Source: Roseivirga sp. E12 (GTDB lineage: Bacteria; Bacteroidota; Bacteroidia; Cytophagales; Cyclobacteriaceae). Taken from it: DNA of 64,000 nucleotides. The position numbers and the translations under genes were made by a program. The number at the start of each line of letters is the position of its first letter. Within the stretch, counting starts at the first letter, position 1. Location of the stretch: assembly GCF_017592825.1 (NCBI RefSeq), contig NZ_JAGFMD010000003.1, forward strand, positions 248,001 through 312,000, read 5' to 3'. A model generated the notes under the pieces. The model was not told the DNA's origin and made no database searches. It saw only the letters and a program-made list of their open reading frames with translations. Shown here in pieces: positions 16,808 through 27,300 of this stretch.

Positions 16808-17365
16808 ATGTCTGAATATAGAATTGCTTCCAGATACGCCAAATCCTTGTTAGACCTTGCGGTTGAAAAAGGACAGTTGGAAGAGGTGAATAAAGATATG
16901 TTGATGTTTTCTAACCTTGTGGAAGAAAACAGAGATTTACTCTTGATGCTAAAGAGCCCGGTTATTACTCCTGACAAAAAGTTGGGAATATTGAACATGG
17001 TGTTTGAAGGAAAAGTGAACGACTTAACTTTGGCAATCTTTCAAATTTTGACAAGGAAGCATAGAGAGATGTACCTCGATCAAATTGCGGTGGAGTTTCA
17101 CCATCAATACAATGCCAATCAGGGCATCGAGGAAGCAACCATTACAACAACTTTCGCACTGGATGCTAAGACAAAAGCCGAGTTCGAAAATATTGTTACC
17201 CAGATTTCTGGGAAGAAAGTAGAGTTGACAGAAGTTATTGACGAAGAGCTTATCGGAGGATTCATCCTTAAGATTGGCGATCGTCAGATTGATGATTCTG
17301 TAAGCTCAAAGTTGAAAGCGCTTAAGCTAGAGTTCACTAAGAACTACTACGAAAAAGCATTTTAA
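16808..17365 (+). CDS. atpH: ATP synthase F1 subunit delta
   Basis: 185 residues. The N-terminal helical domain opens with the signature ISRYAKSLL-like SRYAKSLLDLAVEKG, and the C-terminus has IDEELIGGFILKIGDRQIDDSV, the conserved end of the OSCP/delta family. It links the peripheral stalk (subunit b) to the top of F1. It lies between atpF and atpA with short gaps (9 and 30 bp). Confidence 0.96.
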   Translation: MSEYRIASRYAKSLLDLAVEKGQLEEVNKDMLMFSNLVEENRDLLLMLKSPVITPDKKLGILNMVFEGKVNDLTLAIFQILTRKHREMYLDQIAVEFHHQYNANQGIEEATITTTFALDAKTKAEFENIVTQISGKKVELTEVIDEELIGGFILKIGDRQIDDSVSSKLKALKLEFTKNYYEKAF

Positions 17366-17395
17366 AGAAGATTTAAACATTAACTATAATATAAA

Positions 17396-18970
17396 ATGGC
17401 AGACGTAAGACCTGATGAAGTATCAGCAATATTGAGAGAGCAGCTCTCAAACTTCAAATCAGAAGCCGAATTAGAAGAAGTAGGAACAGTACTTCAAGTA
17501 GGTGATGGTGTAGCCAGAATCTACGGACTATCAAAAGCACAGTCAGGTGAGCTCTTAGAGTTCGAAAATGGCTTGAATGCTTTGGTACTTAACTTGGAAG
17601 AAGACAATGTAGGTGCCGTACTTCTTGGTGACTCTGCAGGAGTAAAAGAAGGAGATACAGTAAAAAGAACTGGTCGAATTGCTTCTGTAAATATCGGTGA
17701 AGGTGTCGTTGGTCGTGTAGTGGATACCTTAGGTAACCCTATCGATGGTAAAGGCCCTATCCAAGGCGAGACTTACGAGATGCCATTGGAGCGTAAAGCC
17801 CCAGGTGTAATTTATCGTCAGCCGGTAAATGAGCCATTACAAACAGGTATCAAGGCGATTGACTCAATGATTCCAATCGGAAGAGGTCAGCGTGAATTAG
17901 TAATTGGTGACCGTCAGACAGGTAAAACTGCAGTAGTTATCGATACTATCTTGAACCAAAAAGAATTTTATGATGCTGGAGAGCCAGTATTCTGTATCTA
18001 TGTGGCCATCGGTCAAAAAGCATCTACAGTTGCTGGTGTGGTTGCAGCTCTTGAAAAAGGTGGTGCAATGGACTACACAGTAGTTGTTTCTGCTTCTGCT
18101 GCTGACCCTGCTCCAATGCAATTCTTTGCTCCATTTACTGGTGCAGCGATTGGTGAGTACTTCAGAGATACGGGACGCCCTGCATTAGTGGTATATGATG
18201 ACCTTTCTAAGCAAGCGGTTGCTTACCGTGAAGTTTCTCTTTTATTGAGAAGACCTCCGGGACGTGAGGCTTACCCAGGTGATGTATTCTATCTTCACTC
18301 AAGATTATTGGAAAGAGCTGCAAAAGTGAATGACAATGATGACATCGCTGCAGCAATGAATGATTTACCTGAGTCTCTAAAAGGTAAAGTAAAAGGTGGC
18401 GGTTCATTAACTGCCCTTCCTATTATTGAGACACAAGCTGGTGACGTTTCTGCTTATATCCCTACCAACGTAATTTCAATTACTGATGGTCAGATTTTCC
18501 TGGAAACTAACCTATTTAACTCTGGTGTACGTCCTGCAATTAACGTGGGTATTTCAGTATCTAGGGTAGGTGGTTCTGCACAGATTAAGTCAATGAAGAA
18601 AGTAGCTGGTACATTGAAACTAGACCAAGCACAGTTCCGTGAATTGGAAGCCTTTGCTAAGTTTGGTTCTGACCTTGATGCTGCAACGCAGTTGACTATT
18701 GATAGAGGTAGAAGAAACCAAGAAATATTGAAGCAAGCACAATTCTCACCTGCTGCTGTTGAAGACCAAGTAGCCATTATCTACGCTTCTACAAAAGGTT
18801 TGATTGACAAAGTGCCTGTAGACAAAGTGAAAGAATTCGAGAATGAGTTCATTACTGTGTTGAGAGCTACTCATGCAGATGCAATGAATGACTTGAAAGC
18901 TGGTAAACTATCTGATCAAGCAGTTGATGCTTTGAAGAAGGTTGCGAAAGAGTTGTCTTCTAAATACTAA
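17396..18970 (+). CDS. atpA: ATP synthase F1 subunit alpha
   Basis: 524 residues, full length. The N-terminal beta-barrel (about 25-95), the nucleotide-binding domain with Walker A GDRQTGKT (171-178) and the Walker B region [10 protein letters not shown], the alpha signature [17 protein letters not shown] and a helical C-terminal domain are all present. It forms the non-catalytic sites of the F1 hexamer. The ATG follows an A/T-rich leader. The beta subunit gene is not found in the window. Confidence 0.98.
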   Translation: MADVRPDEVSAILREQLSNFKSEAELEEVGTVLQVGDGVARIYGLSKAQSGELLEFENGLNALVLNLEEDNVGAVLLGDSAGVKEGDTVKRTGRIASVNIGEGVVGRVVDTLGNPIDGKGPIQGETYEMPLERKAPGVIYRQPVNEPLQTGIKAIDSMIPIGRGQRELVIGDRQTGKTAVVIDTILNQKEFYDAGEPVFCIYVAIGQKASTVAGVVAALEKGGAMDYTVVVSASAADPAPMQFFAPFTGAAIGEYFRDTGRPALVVYDDLSKQAVAYREVSLLLRRPPGREAYPGDVFYLHSRLLERAAKVNDNDDIAAAMNDLPESLKGKVKGGGSLTALPIIETQAGDVSAYIPTNVISITDGQIFLETNLFNSGVRPAINVGISVSRVGGSAQIKSMKKVAGTLKLDQAQFRELEAFAKFGSDLDAATQLTIDRGRRNQEILKQAQFSPAAVEDQVAIIYASTKGLIDKVPVDKVKEFENEFITVLRATHADAMNDLKAGKLSDQAVDALKKVAKELSSKY

Positions 18971-19006
18971 TTAATAATAGGGCTTTAGCCCATTTAATAA
19001 TAGCCT

Positions 19007-19885
19007 ATGGCAAGCTTAAAGGAAGTAAAAGAAAGGATTGTTTCGGTCAGTTCTACTCAACAGATTACCAAAGCCATGAAGATGGTTGCGGCTGCTAAGT
19101 TGAGAAGATCACAAGAGCGAATCACCCAGTTACGCCCTTACTCTGAGAAATTAGGAGCCTTATTAGCCAATGTCTCTTCTGGAAATTCAGAAGAAGGCAT
19201 GAATGCATATGGCGAAGTAAGAGAGGTAAAGCGAGTGCTTTTCGTTCCTGTAACTTCAGATAGAGGATTGTGTGGTGCTTTCAATTCCAATGTTTTTAAA
19301 GCAGTGAGAAATGCTTTGACTACAGATGAGTATGCCAATGCTGAAGTAGAGATTTTGCCTATCGGTAAGAAGTCCTTCGATTTCTTTAAGAAAAAGAGCG
19401 ATCCGGTGAATGATAAGCACTGGGGAGCCTTTGGTGATCTTTCTTTTGAGGTGGTAAAAGCAGCTGCTGAAGAAGCCATGGAAGGTTTCGAATCAGGTAA
19501 GTATGATAAGGTAGTATTGGTCTACAATGAGTTTAAAAACGTGGCGACTCAGATCGTAAGAACTGAGCAATTCTTGCCAATCGTTGAAAACGAAGTAGAT
19601 GCAGAGTCTACAACGAATACTGATTATATCTATGAACCGTCTAAGGACTTTATTATAGACGAATTGATTCCAAAGTCATTGAAGATTCAATTCTATAAAG
19701 CAGTATTAGAGTCTAATGCTTCTGAGCATGGTGCTCGAATGACGGCAATGGGTAAAGCAACCGATAATGCTGGAGATTTATTGAAAGACCTTCGATTGAC
19801 TTACAACAGAACACGTCAGGCTGCCATTACTAAAGAGATCCTTGAGATCGTTGGTGGTGCAGAGGCTTTGGCTGCTGATAGTTAA
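19007..19885 (+). CDS. atpG: ATP synthase F1 subunit gamma
   Basis: 292 residues. The N-terminal helix MASLKEVKERIVSVSSTQQITKAMKMVAAAKLR and the C-terminal helix with RQAAITKEILEIVGGAEAL are the coiled-coil ends of the gamma rotor shaft; the Rossmann-like middle contains VTSDRGLCGAFN. It is the last gene of the operon: a terminator follows and atpD and atpC are absent. Confidence 0.98.
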   Translation: MASLKEVKERIVSVSSTQQITKAMKMVAAAKLRRSQERITQLRPYSEKLGALLANVSSGNSEEGMNAYGEVREVKRVLFVPVTSDRGLCGAFNSNVFKAVRNALTTDEYANAEVEILPIGKKSFDFFKKKSDPVNDKHWGAFGDLSFEVVKAAAEEAMEGFESGKYDKVVLVYNEFKNVATQIVRTEQFLPIVENEVDAESTTNTDYIYEPSKDFIIDELIPKSLKIQFYKAVLESNASEHGARMTAMGKATDNAGDLLKDLRLTYNRTRQAAITKEILEIVGGAEALAADS

Positions 19886-19909
19886 GATTAATCTGAAACT
19901 AGATATATT

Positions 19910-19938
19910 GAAACCCTGACGAGAGTCGGGGTTTTTTT
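19910..19938 (+). terminator. intrinsic terminator after atpG, abutting the next start codon
   Basis: Stem ACCCTGAC / GTCGGGGT with one G-U pair and loop GAGA, followed by seven T. The T-run ends at 19938 and the ATG of the next gene is 19939-19941. Confidence 0.85.
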
Positions 19939-20751
19939 ATGGAAAAGATCATAGCCTTTGTACAAAATTTAAGCCTTGATATCACTGCGGGCGCGGTGAT
20001 TTCAAGCCTTTACCTTGCAAAGGTTTTCAATGTCGAGCTGTCAAATGAAATAGTCTTGGGCTTGGCGGTTGCCATATGGTTAATTTATACTGTAGATCAC
20101 TTATGGGATGCTGATCGTGTTAAAGGAGAGGCCATAAACCCACGCCATGCATTTCATGAGCGGTACTTTAAGCTAATCTTGGGAATTGCCCTTGCTGTTT
20201 TTGGTTTGGGCATTTACAATGCTTTCCAATTGCCATCCGACACGATACGCTTTGGCTTTGGGCTTGTGGCTTTAACCTGTTTATATTTTCTCTATCTCAA
20301 AGTCAGTCAGGTTCACAGACAAAAAGAGCTCTTTGCGGCCTTTGTTTACGTGGCAGGTATTTTTGTTGGGCCATTAAGCATGTTAGAAAATTGGGATTGG
20401 ATGTATTTGGTTCTCTTTGTACAATTTTTCCTTCTGGCCTACGTGAATCTTCTGTTATTCCCCTTATTCGAAATGGATACTGATAATCGGCAAGGAATGA
20501 CATCCATTGCCTTAAATAGAGGACCTAGCTCTACCAAGAAGCTTATCCGTTTAGCTTCAATCGTTAATGAGATTATCATTGTTATTTGCATAGGCTTTGG
20601 GTTTAATGATAACAAGGCTCAATTCATGATTTTAGCCATGTCGCTTAGTCTGTTGCTACTGCTACAGGCTCCTGCTTTTCTAAAAAGGTATAATCTATAT
20701 CGTATCATCGGAGACGGCATCTTCTTCTTACCAGGTCTTGCGCTGCTATGA
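19939..20751 (+). CDS. UbiA-like prenyltransferase family membrane protein
   Basis: 270 residues, with about seven or eight membrane helices. The motif TVDHLWDADRVKG (about 50-62) resembles the Asp-rich NDxxDxxxD prenyl-diphosphate site of UbiA enzymes; a second site could be FEMDTDNRQG (about 178-187). Such proteins transfer prenyl groups to aromatic or other acceptors in quinone, heme or lipid synthesis. The substrate cannot be read from sequence. The gene overlaps the following methyltransferase by 4 bp, and a prenyltransferase-methyltransferase pair would suit quinone-like lipid modification (inference). Its ATG immediately follows the T-run of the atpG terminator, so expression must come from readthrough or a nearby start. 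Confidence 0.6.
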   Translation: MEKIIAFVQNLSLDITAGAVISSLYLAKVFNVELSNEIVLGLAVAIWLIYTVDHLWDADRVKGEAINPRHAFHERYFKLILGIALAVFGLGIYNAFQLPSDTIRFGFGLVALTCLYFLYLKVSQVHRQKELFAAFVYVAGIFVGPLSMLENWDWMYLVLFVQFFLLAYVNLLLFPLFEMDTDNRQGMTSIALNRGPSSTKKLIRLASIVNEIIIVICIGFGFNDNKAQFMILAMSLSLLLLLQAPAFLKRYNLYRIIGDGIFFLPGLALL

Positions 20752-21359
20752 AGAACGACTTCGATAAGATAGCTCCTCTTTACGACCTATTGGCAAATTT
20801 GGCCTTCGGCAAGACATTGGAAAGGGCGCAGAAAACCTACCTGCATAAAATTGAGCCTGCCTCGAAGTTGCTGATCGTAGGTGGGGGAACGGGAAAAATT
20901 ATACAATGGATTCCTGAGGGGCTTGACCTAAAGATTGACTATGTGGAGTTGTCAGGAAGGATGTTGGACAGGGCAAGATCAAGGCTTTCCAAGGGAAATG
21001 AGATTGATTTTGTCCATGGAGACGCTAGAGAACAGGAGGGTAGTTATGATGTGATCATTGCTAATTTTTTTCTTGATTGTTTTTCAACATCTCAACTTGA
21101 GCAGGTATTGATGCATGTGAAAAACCAGCTTAATTCGGCAGGAAGCCTCCTTATCACGGATTTTTACCCAAGCGATCGGCCGAGGCATAAGCTTCTTTTA
21201 AAAACGATGCATTGGTTTTTCAGGGTAATAAGCCAGTTGGATGCTGACGGACTGATTAACATTCATGAGCAGACTAAGCTCGCAGGTTTTGAACCTTCCG
21301 ACATTCAGTTTTTCAGGAAGGGGTCCGTTTTCTCAGCGGTTTATGAAAGGTCTACCTAA
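20748..21359 (+). CDS. class I SAM-dependent methyltransferase
   Basis: 203 residues. The SAM-binding motif I is LLIVGGGTGKIIQWI (about 38-52), followed by an acidic motif II (DYVELSGRML), motif III (VHGDARE) and motif IV (YDVIIANFFLDCF). The fold is that of small-molecule methyltransferases; the substrate is unknown. Translational coupling to the UbiA-like gene (ATGA overlap) suggests a shared pathway. Its 3' end overlaps the end of the convergent giant gene by 8 bp. Confidence 0.82.
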   Translation: MKNDFDKIAPLYDLLANLAFGKTLERAQKTYLHKIEPASKLLIVGGGTGKIIQWIPEGLDLKIDYVELSGRMLDRARSRLSKGNEIDFVHGDAREQEGSYDVIIANFFLDCFSTSQLEQVLMHVKNQLNSAGSLLITDFYPSDRPRHKLLLKTMHWFFRVISQLDADGLINIHEQTKLAGFEPSDIQFFRKGSVFSAVYERST

Positions 21360-24300
21360 CCAAAACCTTGAGTGTGACTACCTGCTGGTTTTCGTCAAGT
21401 ATGCGAATTAGGTTCAGTCCTTTTTGGAAGGCCTTGGTTGAGATCTCGATATACTCAGCACTTGAGAGGGCCTGTTCTTCTTTTCTAAGAACCATTTGAC
21501 CTTTTGAGTTGAGGACGGTAAGCCGTAGGGTTTGATCTCTTTCTATGCTATAGGATATGCGTAAAGTCTCCCCTTGTAGAACGGGATTAGGATAAGCTTT
21601 ATAAGAGGATTTAAACTCAGACTTTATTCTGACTGACCTCATTTCAGAGACATCGAATTTGCCATTGAAATCTGTCTGCTTTATTCGATAGAAAGAGAGC
21701 CCATTCACCGGTTTGGTATCGATGTATGTATAATATAGAAGAACATCGCTGTTACCAGCTCCATCAATTCTACCAACAGTCTCAAAGTCAGTTCCATTAG
21801 TACTTCTTTCAATAGTGTAGAATGCATTATTGACCTCTGAAGCTGTTACCCAGTCTAGTTTGACCTGATTGCTATTATGAACTGTTGCTTCAAATGATAT
21901 AAGGGTAATCGGTAAGGCTGCAACCTCAATAGAACCTAAAGTGTAATACTGCCCATTGGTAAAGTCCACATCGAAGGTTGCTGTGTTTTCCGAACCATTG
22001 ACCGCGCTTGGGGAGATTAGTGTTGTCCCTCCGTTGGAAAAATCGCCATCATCATCTACCATGAGCCTTAATTGCGTCAGGTTGTTGGTGCCAACTCCCA
22101 ATGGTCCGGTAATGGTAGAGAGATCATAGGTGAGTTCAATTGTTCCAACTGTACCAGATTCCTGGACACGCCATTCTCTATTAAGTCTACTGTTAATTGA
22201 GGCAGGCCTTTCATTATTCCCTTCCTGTTCAATTGCGGCATTGTCATTTCCTGATAGGATGAATGAATCGTTGGTATCAAAACCAAGGGGAAGATTAAAA
22301 TCTACCAAGGCATCACTATTTTCACTCTTCGACCTGGTTTGTTCAAAGCATGAGAGGTCATCTCTACCAATGCCGAAGATGTCATTGTAATAAGTGGTGC
22401 CCTGACCGTCATAATCCCAAATTATTGCTCCGTCTGCTGCGAGATAATCCTGCTCTACTGCAGGTAAAGAGGCTACATCTCTTGTAATACCGTATTTAAT
22501 GCCCAAGTAAGATTCAACTCTTGTTCGCTCGTTAGCGTTTAATGCGCTTGAGAAAACAATCGTTTCTGCGATATCTCCAGCATACTGTGCCTGTACGTCT
22601 CCGTCACTATGGTTGCCTATGCCAAATGAAGTAGGTCCTGATAATGCTGTGGTAACACCTGTGCCAGAGGCAGCCGAGGCTCCGTCAACGAAAATATTGA
22701 CAGCCCCACCAGTCTGTACTCTTGTGGCAAGGGCTATATGAGGTAAGTTATCATTGTAAGTTGAAGGCGTTTCAGCGTCAAAACCGGTTCCTGTATTGGC
22801 GTTAATCCATATCGTGCCATTTTCCATACCTAATCCATAGTCTGCTGTACTGCTCGTTTCACTGGCGCCAATCAGTGCAGGTGAGTTGACAAAATCTCCA
22901 GCTGTGCCATCTACCTGCCCCGTTTTGAAGACTGAGATTAGGGTCATATCACCGCTTACCGTATTTGTAGTAGTTTCTATATAGGCAGCGTTGTTTGAAT
23001 TTGGATCCGAGAACCTTAGTGCGGGGTTGAAGTTGATTTCATTCGTTTCAAAAGTAGGCTCAACCGGATTGGCACCTGCTAGGTTTGACTCAGAACCATT
23101 GTCTTGAGGTGAGCTCTGATCATTCCACTGTTGAACATCATTACCATCTACGGCAGCTGTTACACCTACATCGGAGAACACTTCAAGGTCAGCACGGAGC
23201 CAAAGTGCTATGTTAGTGTTTACTCCACCAGGACCACAGGTTTCGAAAGCTGTACCTATTGTAAAGAATTGCCCGTCCGTAAGATCAACACCGCTGAATG
23301 ACAGAACATCTCCATTAAATGTACCTCCAGTGACTATGGTAGCATCGGCCATTGTAGCTGTATTGCCAATAAGCAATGAGTAAGCACTGGCATCAGCAGT
23401 ACTATATCCTAGTGCTGCTAGGTCAAATTGTAATTCAGTACTACCTACTGTACCGTTATCTTGAACCTTCCAAATTCGTTCCATTCTACTTGCCAAGGAA
23501 GAAGGGATGTCAGAAGTATTATCATTTGCTTGGTTTGTCGAACCACCATCATTACCCCAAATTAGGTAGTCTCCATCGTCAGTAAATGAGTTGACATTGC
23601 TTGCATTATCTACAGCCACAGAGCCTAGACCGACAGTTAGTATATCATCTGTATTGATACTTGCGGATTGTTTTTGGCTGAAACATGAGGCATCATCTCT
23701 ACCAATTCCCGCAATATCATCATTGTATGCAGTGTTAGTAGTGGCATTCCAAATCACGGTAGACCCATCTGAGAAAAGATAATTTGTTGCACTTGTCTGG
23801 TCTATAGTAACCCCATACTTAATGGCTAAGTAGGTCTCAATTTGCTGCCTTTCTGTTCCTGTGAATGAACCTTGATAGGCAATCACATCTCCCAAGAATC
23901 CTACAAAGTCGTTTCCTCCGGTATCATCATCCCCGAGGGTATAATTATAAGTACCTAGGCCTGCATCTGAAGAATTTGCGTTATAACTAGACTCAAACGA
24001 AGCACCATTCTGAAAGAGGTTGGCAGTATTTCCTGATGGGTGATCTACTGACCAAATATTCCATGCATCTTCATTAAAATTGCTGGAGTAGGCGGTGTTG
24101 CCACCATATCTCGAGTTGATAAGGAAACTTCGATCATCAGAAGTTCCTCCTCTGAATTCAAACAGAGCATCGTCTGTTCCGGAGGTACTATTGATAAAAC
24201 CAGCTGTAATAAAACTAAGTCCAGCTGCCGTAGTGGTTATAGAACCCTCTAGAGATGTTGCGTCATTGTTGAATTCAATCGCAGGATTGAAGTTGACGGT

Positions 24301-27300
24301 GTTGGTTTCGAATGTTGTCAGGTTAGAAGGGTCTGTAGCATCTGCACCGCTAAGGCTTTGATCTGCCCAAGTGGCTATTGTTTGCCCATCAGTTGCCTGA
24401 GTTGTTCCAGTATTGTAAACCTGAAGGTCGGCCCTCAGCCATAGCTCTAGGTCAGCAGTTACTCCGCCAGGCCCACATTGTTCTCTTCCTGTAGCTAAAG
24501 TAAAGAATTGACCATCAGTAAGGTCTACACCAGTAAAAGTCACCGTATTTGTTCCTACATCGTAGCTAGCCGCAGGAATTGTAGTACCAGATGCCATTGT
24601 TGCACTGTTGGAAACTATCAGCTGGAAATCGGTAAGGTTTGTTCCATAACCCAAGCCAGTGAGGTCGAATGATATTTCGGTGCCTCCAACAGCACCGGTA
24701 TCATCCACTCTCCAAATGCGTTCCATTCTTTCGGTAACACTTGCTGGAAGGTCGCTAGTATTGGCATTTGCTTGGTCGGCAAAGTCGCCATCGTTACCCC
24801 ATACTAAGAAGTCACCATCATCATCAAAGGTATTTGCATTGCTCGCGTTGTTAGCCTCGATTGTATTAAGCCCCATTTTCACGATGCTTCCTGTGTTTTC
24901 ACTTTGAGATTGCTTCTGGTCTAGACAGGCATCATCGTCTTTACCGATTCCCGCGATATCATTGTTGTAGGTAGCGTTGGTTGTGGCATCCCAAATGGTG
25001 GTTGCATCGGATCGGGTGTAGTTGGTAGCTGAGGTTTGATCAAGTGTAATACCATACTTAATGGCCATACTAGTTTCTATTCTATTCCTGTCTGTGGCTA
25101 GGTAGGAGGATGGAGAATCATAATAGCTTATTTCGGAAATAAAACCATCGAAAGAGCTGGCACCCGAGGTTGAGCCATCATCATATCTAGAAGCACTATT
25201 TTCATCTCCTAAGCCTATAGCATCAGTATGTCCATACAATCTTCCCACGTTGGCAAGTGGTGTTCCAAAGCTTTGGCCATTTAAGTAACCGGTAATTGTC
25301 CCAGTAATAGCATCATTACCTGCGTAATCAAAAGTGAGTACATAAGAGGTATTGGAAGCAATGTTAGTTGTGTTTACAGTAGCAATTGCTCCTGCAGTAT
25401 TCCATGGTGCTCCTATACCATCACCTGCGGCCTGATTCCAACCAGAAATGTGAAGGGTACTAGAAACTATATAGACATTGAGCCCCCTGGTTGCACCACC
25501 TTGTTCATATATCACCTGTCTTGTGGCTGAAGTTATGTCCCCTGTTCTGAAGGCAATTGTAAATTTTTTGGAAAGGGATTCCCCACTATTGATTCCTGTA
25601 ACCACACCTCCTCCGATGGTAAGCCCTGTGCTGCCTGTGCTAAAATCGATAGTCGGGTTGTCGTTGATGAGGTTAGTGGTGGCTCGATAAACAGGTGAAG
25701 TTATGTTTGAACCATTATTTCCTGCAGGAGTTTGGTCTACCCATGCTGTGACATTCGCACCTTCGGTTGCTGTAGTAACCCCCTCGTCAGCACGAAGCCA
25801 TGTAAGAATACCATCGTTGTAACGGCCAGGTGTACAAAAGAAGAAGGCTGTTCCTAAGGTAAAGTATTGCGCGTCATCGAGATCAACACCTGTAAAAGTG
25901 ATTACACTGCCGTTAAACGTTCCGCCCGATAGGACAGTGGCATTGCTAAAGTCTGCACCTGAACTATTGGAAGCCACCAATAAACTAAAATCTGCCGCAT
26001 CTGTGCTTAAGCCAAGGCCGGTTAAGTCGAAAGAAACTGAAGTTGTTAGTACTTCATTTCTCTCCGCCACTCGCCAAACGCGTTCTAACCTTGTATCAAT
26101 ATTGCTTGGTGAACTAACGGATGCGCTTTCAGTTAATGCTCCAGCATCATTTCCCCAGATTAACCATGTATCATCTGTTGAGATGGTTGCACCTCTATCA
26201 ATAGTCACTAAGCTTCCTGTATTTTCACTTTTAGAAGCAGGTTGGTCAAGCTCAGAATTATCGTCTCGACCTATGCCAGCAATGTCATTATTGTATTCCA
26301 AGAACCCACCTAAGGATGCGTTTTGAGTAGTGTTGAAAATGATTGTTCCATCAGAGTTGACATAGTTGATTGGTGTCGATTGATCCAATGTGATGCCATA
26401 TTTGATGGCCAGGTAGCTTTCAATTCTTTGTCTTTGCGAAAGAGGGAATGATCCTGGTTCGTTGCAGTAGATAAATTCCGATATTTCTCCATAAAATGAT
26501 GCAGCGGCCGTTGTATTATTATGGTACCTAGACCCACCATCTTGATCTCCAAGTCCAATATCGTTTCCATGAGAGTAGAGTAAGCCCACAGAACTGAGGG
26601 TGCCGAAACTCTGTCCATTTAAGTAAAAAGTAATTGTTCCTGTGGAACTACTACTGCCATCAAACTCCATAGTAAGAATGTACTCTGTGTCTGTGCCAAT
26701 TGAGGTGCTTACAAAATTAGTAGGTGTACCATCATTCCAAGGGGCTCCAGAGCTACCTGAGTTTCCTCTATTCCAAATAGCACCATAGAGCATCCCTCCG
26801 TCTATGTATATGCCTAATCCGTTTGTTCCTCCGCCTTCTTCGAAAAGCTGTTGACGTGTGCTTACATCTGAGCTTTCAGTGCGGAAGGCTATGTTCAACC
26901 CTTTACGTGTAAAAGGACCACCTGTGTTATAATCATTGTTATCGCCTAATTGTAGACCCCGTTCTGTGGCACTGATAAAATCGACTGAAGGATTAAAGTT
27001 TATGCTGCTCGTACTACTTCTAAATGTAGGCGCAGTGGTGAGTGTGGTGAAATCATAATTACCTACTGATTGATCTTCCCAAAAACCTACATTGGTTCCT
27101 TCAGTTGAAGCAGCTCCTCCGTTGCTTACAAAGGCTCCATCATTGGCTTTTAACCATGTTGTCAAGGCAGCTTTGTAGCCACCAGGCCCTACCGTTTCAA
27201 TTAGATTGTCATCACTGGCTACGGCTGCTGAAACTCCTGCAACAAGGTCCAAACCAGAAACGGAAGAAAGGGTATTAGACGGGAAAGTAGTGATATCAGA

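Noticed and set aside
19939-21359. UbiA-like and methyltransferase pair as menaquinone genes menA and menG/ubiE
   Set aside because: Motifs are too weak to assign menA or ubiE, and no other quinone gene is nearby; only the family level is supported.
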